Source of the DNA: Streptomyces sp. NBC_00483
GTDB lineage: Bacteria; Actinomycetota; Actinomycetes; Streptomycetales; Streptomycetaceae
Length of the DNA stretch: 64,000 bases
Direction: 5' to 3'
NCBI RefSeq assembly: GCF_036013745.1
Contig: NZ_CP107880.1
Span: 10,168,001 to 10,232,000 of the forward strand
In this document: positions 54,128 through 62,525 of the stretch, piece after piece
How positions within the stretch are numbered: position 1 is the first letter of the stretch
Layout of the letters: the number at the start of each line of letters is the position of its first letter
Position numbers and translations under genes: made by a program
Notes under the pieces: generated by a model
What the model saw: the letters and a program-made list of their open reading frames with translations, nothing else
Told to the model about the DNA's origin: nothing
The model's database searches: none

Positions 54128-55342
54128 ATGACCCACGCACTTGTGTGGACCCTGGGTGCGATTGCGCTGATATCCGTCGCCGCGAATGTCGCACTCATTA
54201 CCCGCAACCGAGCGGTGACCGCGAAGAGACGCCAGGCCGAGGCCGCGCAGAAACAGGAGCTGAGCCGCGCCACCGCGCAACTCGCGGCCCAACAGGGCGA
54301 GTTGGCTGCGGCCCGCTCCGAGCGGGAGAGCGTCATCGCCGGGGCGCGCGAGGCCGCGGAGGACAGCACGAAGAGCGTCCTCAAGGGCGCGGCGAGCTTC
54401 CTGCAGAGCCTTGCGGCCGAACAGACCGCCCTGCTGGACACCGTGCAGCGCAAGCACGGCGGCCACGAGGTGCTCAGCGACCTCCTCGACGTGGCGCACG
54501 CGAACGCCCAGATGGCACGCAAGGCACAGGGCATCGCGGTGATGTGCGGTGCGCCGCTGGGCCGCCGCAACCGGCCGGCCAGCGTGTACGACGTCGTGCA
54601 GAACGCGAAGGGCCAGATCCGCAACTTCCAGCGCGTGTCGATCATGCAGCAGAGTGGTCTCGCCCTCAAGGCGTCCGCGGTCACGCCGGTGGCGCTGGCG
54701 GTCGCCGAGCTGCTGGACAACGCGGCGAGCTTCTCGCAGCACGACGCTCCGATCGAGGTCACGTTCCAGCGTGTCCAGGGCAACCTCTGCATCGTCATCG
54801 ACGACGCCGGCGTCAGCATGAACGACGAGGACCGGCAGCGGGCGACCGCCCTGCTCTCCGGCGACGAGGCGCCGCGGCTGCAGCAGCTGGGCACGCAGCC
54901 CAAGTTCGGTTTCCCCGTGATCGGCCTGATCGCCCGTCAGCACGGCTTCCGGGTGGACGTCACCGGGGTCTCCCGCTACGGCGGAGTGCGGGCCGTCGTC
55001 CGACTGCCCGAGGAGTTGTGGACCATGGAAGAGGCGACCCCCAAGGCCGCGGCGCCGGCTCCCGCTCCCGCCCCGGCCCCCCACCCTGCGACCGCCCCCG
55101 TGCGGCAGGGCCCGGGCCCGTCCGGGGTCGCTCCCCAGCGCACCGCGCACGGACTGCCCAAGCGTGCTGCCCGGCAGACGCCGACGGCCTCCCCGGCCGC
55201 GGGCCGTGCGCCCCGTCCGGTGGACGAGGCCACGCAGACCGGGCCGCGGGCATCCAGCCGGGGCCTGGGTGCGTTCCAGCGCGGCACCCTTGAAGCCCGC
55301 GCCGATGAGTCCCCCCTGGGCGAAGGGTCTGATGAGCGGTGA
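54128..55342 (+). CDS. cvnA: Conservon sensor histidine-kinase-like ATPase (CvnA)
   Basis: A 404-residue membrane protein, first gene of a conservon. It has one N-terminal helix (ALVWTLGAIALISVAANVAL), a charged coiled coil (residues 30-95) and a HATPase_c domain (N-box AELLDNAASFSQHD, G1 VIDDAGVSM, then FGFPVIGLIARQHG). There is no phosphorylatable HisKA module, as expected for conservons. A Pro/Ala-rich tail follows from residue 300. It is shorter than many CvnA proteins and lacks the nitrate-sensor-type extracellular domain. ATG 54128 overlaps none; the stop overlaps cvnB. Confidence 0.88.
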   Translation: MTHALVWTLGAIALISVAANVALITRNRAVTAKRRQAEAAQKQELSRATAQLAAQQGELAAARSERESVIAGAREAAEDSTKSVLKGAASFLQSLAAEQTALLDTVQRKHGGHEVLSDLLDVAHANAQMARKAQGIAVMCGAPLGRRNRPASVYDVVQNAKGQIRNFQRVSIMQQSGLALKASAVTPVALAVAELLDNAASFSQHDAPIEVTFQRVQGNLCIVIDDAGVSMNDEDRQRATALLSGDEAPRLQQLGTQPKFGFPVIGLIARQHGFRVDVTGVSRYGGVRAVVRLPEELWTMEEATPKAAAPAPAPAPAPHPATAPVRQGPGPSGVAPQRTAHGLPKRAARQTPTASPAAGRAPRPVDEATQTGPRASSRGLGAFQRGTLEARADESPLGEGSDER

Positions 55343-56178
55343 GCACCTCCGACCTGTCATGGATGCTCGATGACATCGTTAACAACGTGCCCGGCGCGCG
55401 CCATGCGGTCCTGCTGTCCGCCGACGGCCTGCCCCGTGCATCCACCGAGGGCCTCGGCGAGCGGGACCTGGTGACCATCTCCACGGCCATGTCCGGTATC
55501 CAGGCCCTGAGCCGGGCCACGGCGCCCTTCGTCGGAACCGCGCCGGCCGCGTCCTGGACGCAGACCATCATCGAGTTCCAGCACGGCTGGATCTTCCTGA
55601 TCGGTGCCGGTCAGGGCGCCTATCTGGCGGCGGCCGCGGAACCCCATGTGGACATGCAGCAGATCAGTTACCGCATGCACCGTCTGGTGGCCCGGCTGGG
55701 ACACAACATGACGTCCGCACCTCGCGTGGACGGTCCGCAGGCAGGCCGGCGCGGCAGCCCCGAGCCGGCGCCCGGTGAGGAGACGGCCGATGTGCTCAAG
55801 GAGCTCGATGTGGCGCTCGCCGACGTGCCCGGCGCCCGCCACGCGGTGCTGCTGGGCGGCGACGGCCTGCCGCGCGGCGGCACCTCGGGCCTGCCGCGCG
55901 ATCTCGCCGACCGGATCTCGGCGGCCATGACCGGCATCCACGCCAACAGCCGGGCGGCCGCGCAGTTCGCGGGCGCGACCGCGGACGTGGCGTGGCAGCA
56001 GACGGCCATCGAGTTCCAGCACGGGTGGATCTTCCTCATCGCCGCCGGCGACGGGGCGCTCCTGGCGGCCTCCGCCGACCACGACTGCAACATCGAGCAC
56101 CTGACGTCCCAGCTGCATGCGGCAGAGCTCAGGATCGCGGCCTCTGCCGGGGCCGGCAGGGTGCCCGGCAATGTCTGA
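55339..56178 (+). CDS. cvnB: Conservon roadblock protein with two LC7 domains (CvnB)
   Basis: A 279-residue protein made of two consecutive Roadblock/LC7 domains. The first (about 5-120) has VPGARHAVLLSADGLPRAS and EFQHGWIFLIGAGQGAYL. The second (about 150-268) has VPGARHAVLLGGDGLPRGG and EFQHGWIFLIAAGDGALL. Usual CvnB is a single domain of about 135 residues, so this is an in-frame tandem duplication with a linker of about 30 residues. Roadblock proteins regulate the conservon GTPase. The GTG start overlaps the cvnA stop. Confidence 0.9.
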   Translation: MSTSDLSWMLDDIVNNVPGARHAVLLSADGLPRASTEGLGERDLVTISTAMSGIQALSRATAPFVGTAPAASWTQTIIEFQHGWIFLIGAGQGAYLAAAAEPHVDMQQISYRMHRLVARLGHNMTSAPRVDGPQAGRRGSPEPAPGEETADVLKELDVALADVPGARHAVLLGGDGLPRGGTSGLPRDLADRISAAMTGIHANSRAAAQFAGATADVAWQQTAIEFQHGWIFLIAAGDGALLAASADHDCNIEHLTSQLHAAELRIAASAGAGRVPGNV

Positions 56179-56554
56179 GCCCAGCGGTCCGGACCTCGAG
56201 CTGACGTCCGACCTCGTCCCGCTCTTCGTGATCACGAACGGGCGGTCCCTGCCCCCCGAGCACGAATTCGAGCACACCGCGATGGTGACCTCTGCCGACG
56301 GGTCCGAGGCCGCCCTGCGCGCCCTGACACCCGAGGCCCGCAGGGTCATGGAAGTGGTCACCGGCGGAGTCCTGTCCGTCGCCGAGGTCGCCGGCCACAC
56401 CCGGTTCCCGATCGGCGTCGTGCGCATCCTGCTGGCCCAACTCGCGGAGGCCGGCCTGCTCGACGTCCGCCAGCCGGTCCCGGCCGCCGAACTGGTGGAC
56501 ATCGACCTCGTCCGTGCTGTGCGCACCGGCCTGCAGAAGAAATTCGGAGTGTGA
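56171..56554 (+). CDS. cvnC: Conservon DUF742 protein (CvnC)
   Basis: A 127-residue DUF742 protein with a winged-helix-like C-terminal half: LVPLFVITNGRSLP, then VAEVAGHTRFPIGVVRILLAQLAEAGLL and RTGLQKKFGV. It is thought to link CvnA-B with the GTPase. ATG 56171 overlaps the cvnB stop by eight bases. Confidence 0.92.
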   Translation: MSEPSGPDLELTSDLVPLFVITNGRSLPPEHEFEHTAMVTSADGSEAALRALTPEARRVMEVVTGGVLSVAEVAGHTRFPIGVVRILLAQLAEAGLLDVRQPVPAAELVDIDLVRAVRTGLQKKFGV

Positions 56555-56555
56555 C

Positions 56556-57119
56556 GTGTACCTGGATCCCTCTGTCAGCCAGGCCGTGAAGGTGCTCATC
56601 GTGGGCCATTTCGGCGTGGGGAAAACCACCTGCATCGGCAGTCTCTCGGAGATCAAACCGCTGCGGACCGAAGAGCAGATCACGATGGCCAGTGTGGGGC
56701 TCGACGACCTCACCAACACACCGAACAAGACGACCACCACCGTGGCCATGGACTTCGGCCGCCTCACCCTCTCCGACAGCCTGGTCCTCTACCTGTTCGG
56801 CACGCCCGGCCAGGAGCGGTTCACCGAAATGTGGGAGGACCTCTCGCGCGGCGCACTGGGCGCGCTCGTCCTGGTCGACCCCGCGCGCATCGACGAGTCC
56901 TTCGCCGTCCTCGACCTCGTCGAGTCCTTCGGTCTCACCTACACGGTCGGTGTGAACTCCTTCGCGGGCGGCACCGAGTACGCCCTCAAGGAGGTGCACG
57001 AGGCACTGAACCTCCACCCCGAGACCCCGATCGTGCGGTGCGACGTACGCGACGAGCGTTCCTCCGCCGAGGCACTGATCACCCTCGTGCAGCACCTCAT
57101 GACCCAGCTCGCCGCCTAG
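56556..57119 (+). CDS. cvnD: Conservon small GTPase (CvnD)
   Basis: A 187-residue Ras-like GTPase of the MglA-related bacterial group. P-loop GHFGVGKTT, switch I region with TTTTVAMDFGRL, and switch II FGTPGQERFTEM, where Q replaces nothing and is conserved. The NKxD position is replaced by VNSFAG, as usual in this group. The GTG start is two bases after the cvnC stop. It acts as the molecular switch of the conservon. Confidence 0.93.
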   Translation: MYLDPSVSQAVKVLIVGHFGVGKTTCIGSLSEIKPLRTEEQITMASVGLDDLTNTPNKTTTTVAMDFGRLTLSDSLVLYLFGTPGQERFTEMWEDLSRGALGALVLVDPARIDESFAVLDLVESFGLTYTVGVNSFAGGTEYALKEVHEALNLHPETPIVRCDVRDERSSAEALITLVQHLMTQLAA

Positions 57120-57129
57120 GAGCCCCTGC

Positions 57130-58560
57130 ATGTCCCAGCCGACCGACCCCCGCCTGATACCGCCCGGCTGCCCCGCGCACACCCAGGGCGGCAACACCCA
57201 GCTGTACGGGACCGATTTCGCGGCCAACCCCGAGGCCTACTACGCGCACCTGCGACAGGCCGGGCCCAGCGCGCCCGTCGACATCGCCCCCGGCGTCGAG
57301 GCCGAACTCGTCACCAGCTACGACGCCGCCCTGCACATCCTGCAGAACCCGGCCACCTTCCCGCGCGACGCGCGCCGCTGGAACGCGCTGAACGAGGGGC
57401 GGGTGCCGGCCGACAGCCCGGCCCTGCCGATGATGGCCTGGCGGCGCAACGCCCTGTTCGCCGACGGTGCCGACCACGCCAAGCTGCGCCAGGCCGTCAC
57501 CGCTGCCCTGGCCACCGTGGACGAGCGTGCGCTGATCCGCCAGACCCAGGCCTCCGCCGACTACCTCATCAGCGGCTTCAGCTCGGACCGGCACGGCCGC
57601 GCCGAGCTCATGGCCGAGTACGCCGGCCCCCTGCCCCTGCTGGTCTTCTCCCACCTGTTCGGCTGCCCTCCCGAGATCGGCGACCGGGTCATCACCGGGA
57701 TCTCCGGCATCTTCGAGGGCGCCGCCGGCGCGGACCAGATCCTCGGCCAGGCGCTCGCCGAGCTGATCGCGCTCAAGCACCGCCGGCCGGGCGACGACCT
57801 CACCACCGAGCTGATCCGCCAGCACACCCTCCTCACCAGCGACCGGGCCGAGGCCGACGAGGCCGTGCTCCAGCAGCTCGTCACGCTGCTCTCCGGCGGC
57901 ACCGCGCCGCTCGCCGCGGCCATCGGCACCAGCGCCGCCCTGTACCTGGGGGAGGACTGGCCCACCGGCCTTCCGGTCGAGGACGCCGTCTCCCAGGCCC
58001 TGTGGTCCTACGCGCCGATCGCCAACTACGCCGGTCACTACCCGACGGTGGACATCGAACTCGGCGAGCGGAGGCTGCGGGCCGGCGATCCGGTGCTCAT
58101 CTCGTTCGCCGCGGCCAACACGGATCCGCGGCTGACCGAGCACCGGGCCCAGCTCAACTCGAAGGCCCATCTCGCGTTCGGGGCGGGACCCCACGCGTGT
58201 CCGGCGAAGGACCCGGCGCTGCTGATCGCGGTGACGGCGGTCGAGTGCCTGCTCAACCGGCTGCCCGACCTGGAGCTCGACAGGCCCTTCTCGGCGCTCG
58301 ACTGGGTGCCCTCGCCGTGGAGCCGCGCGCTGGCCGCGTTGCCCGTGCGCTTCTCCCCACGGGCCGTCTCCACCGCCTCCGCCCCGTACGAGTCCGCCGC
58401 CCCGGCGGTGTCCCGGCCCACGCCCGGCCTCCAGCCGCCCGCGGCCGAGCCGGCCGCCTCCGCTTCCACCGGAGCCGGCGTCGATGACGAGTCCGGCCAG
58501 GGCAAAAAGCGCAAGGCGGGACTGTTCAGCCGCTTCGTGGCATGGACCAGGGGCGAGTGA
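57130..58560 (+). CDS. cvnE: Cytochrome P450, CYP157-like, lacking ExxR (CvnE)
   Basis: A 476-residue P450 encoded ten bases after cvnD. The heme-ligand loop is HLAFGAGPHACPAKD with C357. The K-helix ExxR motif is replaced by Q289-A-L-W292 (VEDAVSQALWSYAPI), a hallmark of the CYP157 family, which shows that ExxR is not essential for heme binding. I-helix TLLSGGTAPLAAAIG lacks the usual acid-Thr pair. A hydrophilic tail of about 75 residues follows the P450 fold. Substrate unknown. Confidence 0.9.
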   Translation: MSQPTDPRLIPPGCPAHTQGGNTQLYGTDFAANPEAYYAHLRQAGPSAPVDIAPGVEAELVTSYDAALHILQNPATFPRDARRWNALNEGRVPADSPALPMMAWRRNALFADGADHAKLRQAVTAALATVDERALIRQTQASADYLISGFSSDRHGRAELMAEYAGPLPLLVFSHLFGCPPEIGDRVITGISGIFEGAAGADQILGQALAELIALKHRRPGDDLTTELIRQHTLLTSDRAEADEAVLQQLVTLLSGGTAPLAAAIGTSAALYLGEDWPTGLPVEDAVSQALWSYAPIANYAGHYPTVDIELGERRLRAGDPVLISFAAANTDPRLTEHRAQLNSKAHLAFGAGPHACPAKDPALLIAVTAVECLLNRLPDLELDRPFSALDWVPSPWSRALAALPVRFSPRAVSTASAPYESAAPAVSRPTPGLQPPAAEPAASASTGAGVDDESGQGKKRKAGLFSRFVAWTRGE

Positions 58561-58586
58561 CGCAGGCAACTCCACTTTCCTGCGGT

Positions 58587-58625
58587 GCCATTGGATACTC
58601 AAATGATCTTGTGGGTATCCATGGC
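58587..58625. promoter_or_regulatory. Inverted repeat between the two P450 genes
   Basis: GCCATTGGATAC and GTATCCATGGC pair with one bulge around a 16-base loop, 25 bases before the second P450 start. It could be an operator or weak terminator separating transcription of the second P450. Confidence 0.5.
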
Positions 58626-58649
58626 GGCTGATGCTCGGAAAGGAGCACA

Positions 58650-59900
58650 GTGGGAATCGCCGTACTGCCGCAGGATCTTCGCCGCGCCACCGTCAGAGTC
58701 TTCTCGCGCCTGCGCACCCCCCAGGGGCAGGCAAATCCACTCCCTCACTACGCCGAACTCGCTGCATCAGGACCGGTCAGCCCCGCACCCTGGGGCGGCC
58801 ACCTGGTCACCGGGTTCGCCGAGTGCGACCAGGTCCTGCGCGACCGGCAGTGGTGCGAACCCGACCGGCGCTGGCGCGAGCGGCAGGGCCGGGGCACCCG
58901 CTGGGCCGCGCCGTCCTCGCAGGAGATGAGCCACGCCCTGCCCAACCTCAACGGGCCGGAACACGCCCGAATACGCCGGGCGGCCGACGGTTTCGACCGC
59001 GCCGCCATCGGCCGTCTCCTCCCCGTGATCACGACAGCCACCGACCGCCTCCTCGACACATTCCACGAACAACTCCGCCACGGGGAGGCCGACTTCGCAG
59101 CCCTGGTCGGCGAGGAGCTCCCCATCGCCACGGTCGGACACTGGCTGGGTTTACCCCGCGCCGACTGGCCCCGGCTGCGCGAGCTCACCCACGACCAGGT
59201 GTTCACCCAGGAACTCCTGCCGACCGCGAGCCAGCTCGCCCGCTCCGACGCCGCAACCGTGGAACTGCGCACGTACTTCACCGACCTCGTCCGCGCTCGC
59301 CGCGCCCGCCCGGGAGACGACCCCGTCTCGCAGTGGATCCGCACCTGGGACACCCTCGAAACCGACCGCGACCAGGCCGACCACCAGGTCTACCACCTGG
59401 CCCGCTTCGTCCTGCTGGCCGCGCTGGAGACCACCGCGACCCTGCTGTCCCAAGCGGTCCTCCACCTCGTCGAACACCCCCTGCACTGGGACGCGGTCGC
59501 CGCCGACCCCGAACTCGTCCCGGGCGCCGTGGAGGAGAGCCTGCGCTACGACCCACCCACCCACGTCATCAGCCGCGTCGCCTCCCACGACATGCGCCTG
59601 GCCGGCCGCCACATCCGCGAGGGCGAGATGGCCCACCTCCTGATCGGCGCCGCCCACCACGACCCGCACCGGCACGCCGACCCCGCCACCTACAACCCGC
59701 ACCGAAACCCCGGGGGCCACCTCGCCTTCAGCGGCGGCGTCCACTACTGCCTCGGCGCCCCCCTGGTCCGCCTGGAAGCACAGACCCTCATCACCCAACT
59801 CACCCGCCGCATCCCCCGCCCCACCCTCGTACGCCCGCCCACCTGGGCGCCCCGCGTCGCCTTCCGCCGCCTCCTGAACCTGGACCTCACCCTCGCATGA
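58650..59900 (+). CDS. Cytochrome P450 (CYP154-like)
   Basis: A 416-residue P450 with complete motifs: I-helix AALETT (E260-T261), ExxR as E296-S-L-R299, and heme loop HLAFSGGVHYCLGA with C367. Conservons often carry a CYP157/CYP154 pair, and this fits the second member. The GTG start has GGAAAGGA upstream. It overlaps the enoyl-CoA hydratase-like gene by ATGA, so its oxidised product or substrate may be an acyl-CoA or other thioester; that is inference. Confidence 0.9.
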   Translation: MGIAVLPQDLRRATVRVFSRLRTPQGQANPLPHYAELAASGPVSPAPWGGHLVTGFAECDQVLRDRQWCEPDRRWRERQGRGTRWAAPSSQEMSHALPNLNGPEHARIRRAADGFDRAAIGRLLPVITTATDRLLDTFHEQLRHGEADFAALVGEELPIATVGHWLGLPRADWPRLRELTHDQVFTQELLPTASQLARSDAATVELRTYFTDLVRARRARPGDDPVSQWIRTWDTLETDRDQADHQVYHLARFVLLAALETTATLLSQAVLHLVEHPLHWDAVAADPELVPGAVEESLRYDPPTHVISRVASHDMRLAGRHIREGEMAHLLIGAAHHDPHRHADPATYNPHRNPGGHLAFSGGVHYCLGAPLVRLEAQTLITQLTRRIPRPTLVRPPTWAPRVAFRRLLNLDLTLA

Positions 59901-60652
59901 CCGACCACCTCCAGCCCTCCGACGGCTACAAAACCCTCCACCTCGACCAGGACGGGCCCGTCCTGCACGCCCGGCTCCACGCCGGCCGCACGGACGCCGT
60001 CCTCGACGTCGCCGCCATCGACGACCTCCTGCGACTGCTCGACAGCCTCACCGAGCGCACCGACGTGAAGGTCCTGGTCCTGTCCTCGCTGGCCGACGAC
60101 TTCTGCCTGGGAGCCGACCGCAGCGAGTTCGCCGACGCACGCAAGGCCGACCCGACCGGCGCGGCCCTGCGCCGCATCGTCGACAAGGGCTTCCGGCTCT
60201 GTCAGGCACTGGAGACCACCGACGCCATCACCATCGCGCGCCTCCACGGCCGGGTCACCGGTGCCGGCCTCGCCCTCGTCTCCTACTGCGACCTCCGCGT
60301 CGGCGCCGACACCAGCCGCTACCGCATGCCCGAAGTAGGCCTCGGACTGCCGCCCGCATGGGGAGGGGCCACCGGCCGCCTCATCACCGAGGTCGGAGTC
60401 TCCCGCATCCGCGAACTCATGCTGACCAGCCGCGAGTTCGACGCCGCCACCGCGCACCGGATCGACTTCCTGCACGACACCGTGCCCGAAGAGGACCTCG
60501 ACCGCGCGGTCACCGCCTGGACGCGTCTCCTCGGCCGCCGCTCCCAGGAATCAATGATCGCCGCCAAACGGATACTGACCGGCTACGCCCGCGCCCGTCA
60601 CACTGCCGACCTGGGCCCACTCGACGCCAATCTCCTCACCGCCCACCTGTAA
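59897..60652 (+). CDS. Enoyl-CoA hydratase/isomerase family protein
   Basis: A 251-residue crotonase-fold protein: oxyanion-hole segments CLGADRSEF and GRVTGAGLALVSYCDLRV, then YRMPEVGLGLPPAWGGATGRL. The second position often holding a catalytic Glu is E in PEVGLG; the other is replaced (TGAGLALVS). So the reaction could be hydration, isomerisation or another crotonase-type step. It is translationally coupled to the preceding P450, which is unusual for a conservon. Confidence 0.88.
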   Translation: MTDHLQPSDGYKTLHLDQDGPVLHARLHAGRTDAVLDVAAIDDLLRLLDSLTERTDVKVLVLSSLADDFCLGADRSEFADARKADPTGAALRRIVDKGFRLCQALETTDAITIARLHGRVTGAGLALVSYCDLRVGADTSRYRMPEVGLGLPPAWGGATGRLITEVGVSRIRELMLTSREFDAATAHRIDFLHDTVPEEDLDRAVTAWTRLLGRRSQESMIAAKRILTGYARARHTADLGPLDANLLTAHL

Positions 60653-60653
60653 T

Positions 60654-61140
60654 TCAGGTCGGGCTCGGAGCCGGGGTGGGCGCCTGCAGGAGGGAGGCGG
60701 GCAGATAGGCAGAGGTCGTCTGCAGGTCCCAGCCGTGGACCTGCACGGCCAGCACGGACAGACCGATCGCGCCCAGGGGGAGCAGGCTCTCGGGCCCGGC
60801 CTCTTCACCGGCGGCGCTTCGGTGGGTGACGAGCCGTTCGTGCAGCGCCTGCTCGAACGCGGCCTGGTCGCCGCGGAGCAGGATGCGCAGCAGCCGCTGG
60901 TCGGGGCCCGTGGCCCCGGCCGCATCCAGCGCGAGGGCAGCGTCGAGGCGCTCGCCCATCGACGGCATCCACAGGGGAACTTCCGGCCAGTAGCGGGGCA
61001 GACGGCCGGCCGACGGCGTCAAGTAACCGCACAGGGCGTCCACCTGCGCGAGACCGGCTGCATCGGAGACCGAGCCGCGCGCTACGCGCTGAACTCACCG
61101 ACGCGATGGAAGAGCGGCCTGTCGCTGCGGCGACTGCGGG
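60654..61140 (-). pseudogene. Imm49-family immunity protein remnant
   Basis: The C-terminal part is readable: LAQVDALCGYLTPSAGRLPRYWPEVPLWMP, LPLGAIGLSVLAVQVHGWDL, TSAYLPASLL, matching the Imm49 family. Upstream, the conserved HRVGEFSA segment lies in another frame and is followed by an in-frame TAG, so there is a stop plus a frameshift, and the N-terminal half is missing. No toxin gene is next to it. Confidence 0.72.
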
Positions 61141-61265
61141 TGTCGGGCGATCTTGCGGGTCTGCTGCGTCTACTCGCGATCGAGGCGCTCGGCCGGCGAA
61201 CCGTGTGAGACATGCAACGAACACCCATGATCAATTTCCGCCGCGTCCGGCCCGCCGCCTAGCGT

Positions 61266-61291
61266 CCCCCGGACACATCGACAGCCGGGGG
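61266..61291. promoter_or_regulatory. Inverted repeat upstream of the small-membrane-protein cluster
   Basis: CCCCCGG and CCGGGGG pair across 12 bases, 24 bases before the first start codon. It may be an operator, or a leader hairpin for the whole run of genes. Confidence 0.4.
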
Positions 61292-61314
61292 CTTATCGAG
61301 CGGAAAGACAGCAC

Positions 61315-61671
61315 GTGATGACCCCGGCCCACAGCGGCAGAGGCTCCGGGAGCCTCATATCCGCCCTGCTGCCCGACGGGGCAGAGGGGCCGTTCCTGGT
61401 GCTCCTCTTCGCCGCCCTGATCGGGCCGGCCTTCTACGGCCGGTACAAGCAGCGCCGCGACGGCACGCACCTGCCGCGTGTGAACGCCGCGGTGCAGCGG
61501 GGCGCGGCCCGGGTCACCCTCTGCGGCGCCGTCCTTGCGGAAATCCTCGGCCTGATCGGGATCTTCGCCTTCAAAGCCACGTGGTGGGCAGGCGTCGCGC
61601 CGCTCGTCCTCTGCGCCTTCGGGATCGTCCTGGTCCGATGGGCACGCGCGCACGCCCGGGGACACAGGTGA
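61315..61671 (+). CDS. Small membrane protein 1 of the overlapping cluster
   Basis: A 118-residue protein, first and largest of the run. Three predicted helices: PFLVLLFAALIGPAFYG, VTLCGAVLAEILGLIGIFAF and GVAPLVLCAFGIVLV, then a basic end ARAHARGHR. GTG 61315 or ATG 61318 could start it. Its stop overlaps the next start as GTGA. No family recognised. Confidence 0.72.
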   Translation: MMTPAHSGRGSGSLISALLPDGAEGPFLVLLFAALIGPAFYGRYKQRRDGTHLPRVNAAVQRGAARVTLCGAVLAEILGLIGIFAFKATWWAGVAPLVLCAFGIVLVRWARAHARGHR

Positions 61672-61865
61672 CGCGCTCGGACAAGTGGCTGGTCGTCGCC
61701 CTGGTCGTGCTGATCATGGCCACCATCTGCAACGTCGTCACGAGCCGCACCGGCTGGGGCCGCGTGCGCGAGCTGGCCATCGGCGTCTACGTCATCAGCT
61801 TTCTGGCCTGGCACCTCCGCAGCGACCGGCGCAAGCGGCGCGCAGGGAAGAGGAAGCCGAAGTGA
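61668..61865 (+). CDS. Small membrane protein 2 of the overlapping cluster
   Basis: A 65-residue protein: two helices (WLVVALVVLIMATICNVV, LAIGVYVISFLAWHL) and a very basic C-terminus RSDRRKRRAGKRKPK. It overlaps both neighbours by four bases (GTGA). The basic tail should face the cytoplasm. Confidence 0.75.
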   Translation: MTRSDKWLVVALVVLIMATICNVVTSRTGWGRVRELAIGVYVISFLAWHLRSDRRKRRAGKRKPK

Positions 61866-62107
61866 AGCTCCACATGGACTGGACGGACCGGGTCCTGCTC
61901 ATCGCACTGACCATCCTCGGCATTGCCAACGCCACGGACTCGGACACCTCGAACGGGTGGCGGCTGGGGGGCACCTTCATGCCCGCCGCCCTCGCCTGCA
62001 GCGTCATCCGCGCTGCCCGCCGCAAGCGGCGCAGGCAGCGTGCCGAGCGCCAGGCCCTGCTGACGCGCCTCGACCGCCTCATGCGCCGCGAGGTGAAGCG
62101 CCGATGA
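61862..62107 (+). CDS. Small membrane protein 3 of the overlapping cluster
   Basis: An 81-residue protein: two short helices (VLLIALTILGIANA, FMPAALACSVIRAA) with the loop TDSDTSNGWRLGG, then a long basic helix RRKRRRQRAERQALLTRLDRLMRREVKRR cut by the end of the gene. GTGA overlap on the left and ATGA on the right. Confidence 0.75.
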   Translation: MKLHMDWTDRVLLIALTILGIANATDSDTSNGWRLGGTFMPAALACSVIRAARRKRRRQRAERQALLTRLDRLMRREVKRR

Positions 62108-62319
62108 AGAAGCACCTGAAGAAGAACCTCCGCGCCGTGCCGGGCGGTGCTGCGGTCAGCGCGGCGGGCGGGGCGAGCGGCGCCGCCTGGGGCGGATCCG
62201 GCGGCGCCGTCGTGCCGTGGTGGCTGTGTGCCCTCGTAGGAATCGTTCTCCTCCCACTGATCGTGATCATCGTCAAGAACGTCCGTGACATGGTCCGGCT
62301 GGCGAAGGCGAACCGATGA
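62104..62319 (+). CDS. Small membrane protein 4, Gly/Ala-WWL type
   Basis: A 71-residue protein: basic MKKHLKKNLRAV, a Gly/Ala-rich segment, one helix VVPWWLCALVGIVLLPLIVI and a C-terminal VKNVRDMVRLAKANR. It is a clear paralogue of protein 6 (MPWWLWALLGAVLC, VKNIRDALSLAKANR). ATGA overlaps at both ends. Confidence 0.78.
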   Translation: MKKHLKKNLRAVPGGAAVSAAGGASGAAWGGSGGAVVPWWLCALVGIVLLPLIVIIVKNVRDMVRLAKANR

Positions 62320-62525
62320 AGTGGATCTCGCCCAGCGGGCCGCCGCGCAGCCGGAGGTTCCATGCCGTCCAGATCGGGCTCGTCGTGGGCTGCTGCCTCG
62401 CGGCCGGCGTCGAGGCCTCCGTATGGCGCTACTCGGTGCAGGCGGCCTGCACCGGCGCGCTGATTGCCTCGTCCGTCTGGAACTGGTGGCGCATGCGGCG
62501 CACATGGAAGAAGGGCCCCAAGTGA
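62316..62525 (+). CDS. Small membrane protein 5 of the overlapping cluster
   Basis: A 69-residue protein: basic N-terminus, two helices (IGLVVGCCLAAGVEASVW, AACTGALIASSVWNWW) and basic tail RMRRTWKKGPK, similar in plan to protein 2. ATGA overlap on the left and GTGA on the right. Confidence 0.75.
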   Translation: MKWISPSGPPRSRRFHAVQIGLVVGCCLAAGVEASVWRYSVQAACTGALIASSVWNWWRMRRTWKKGPK

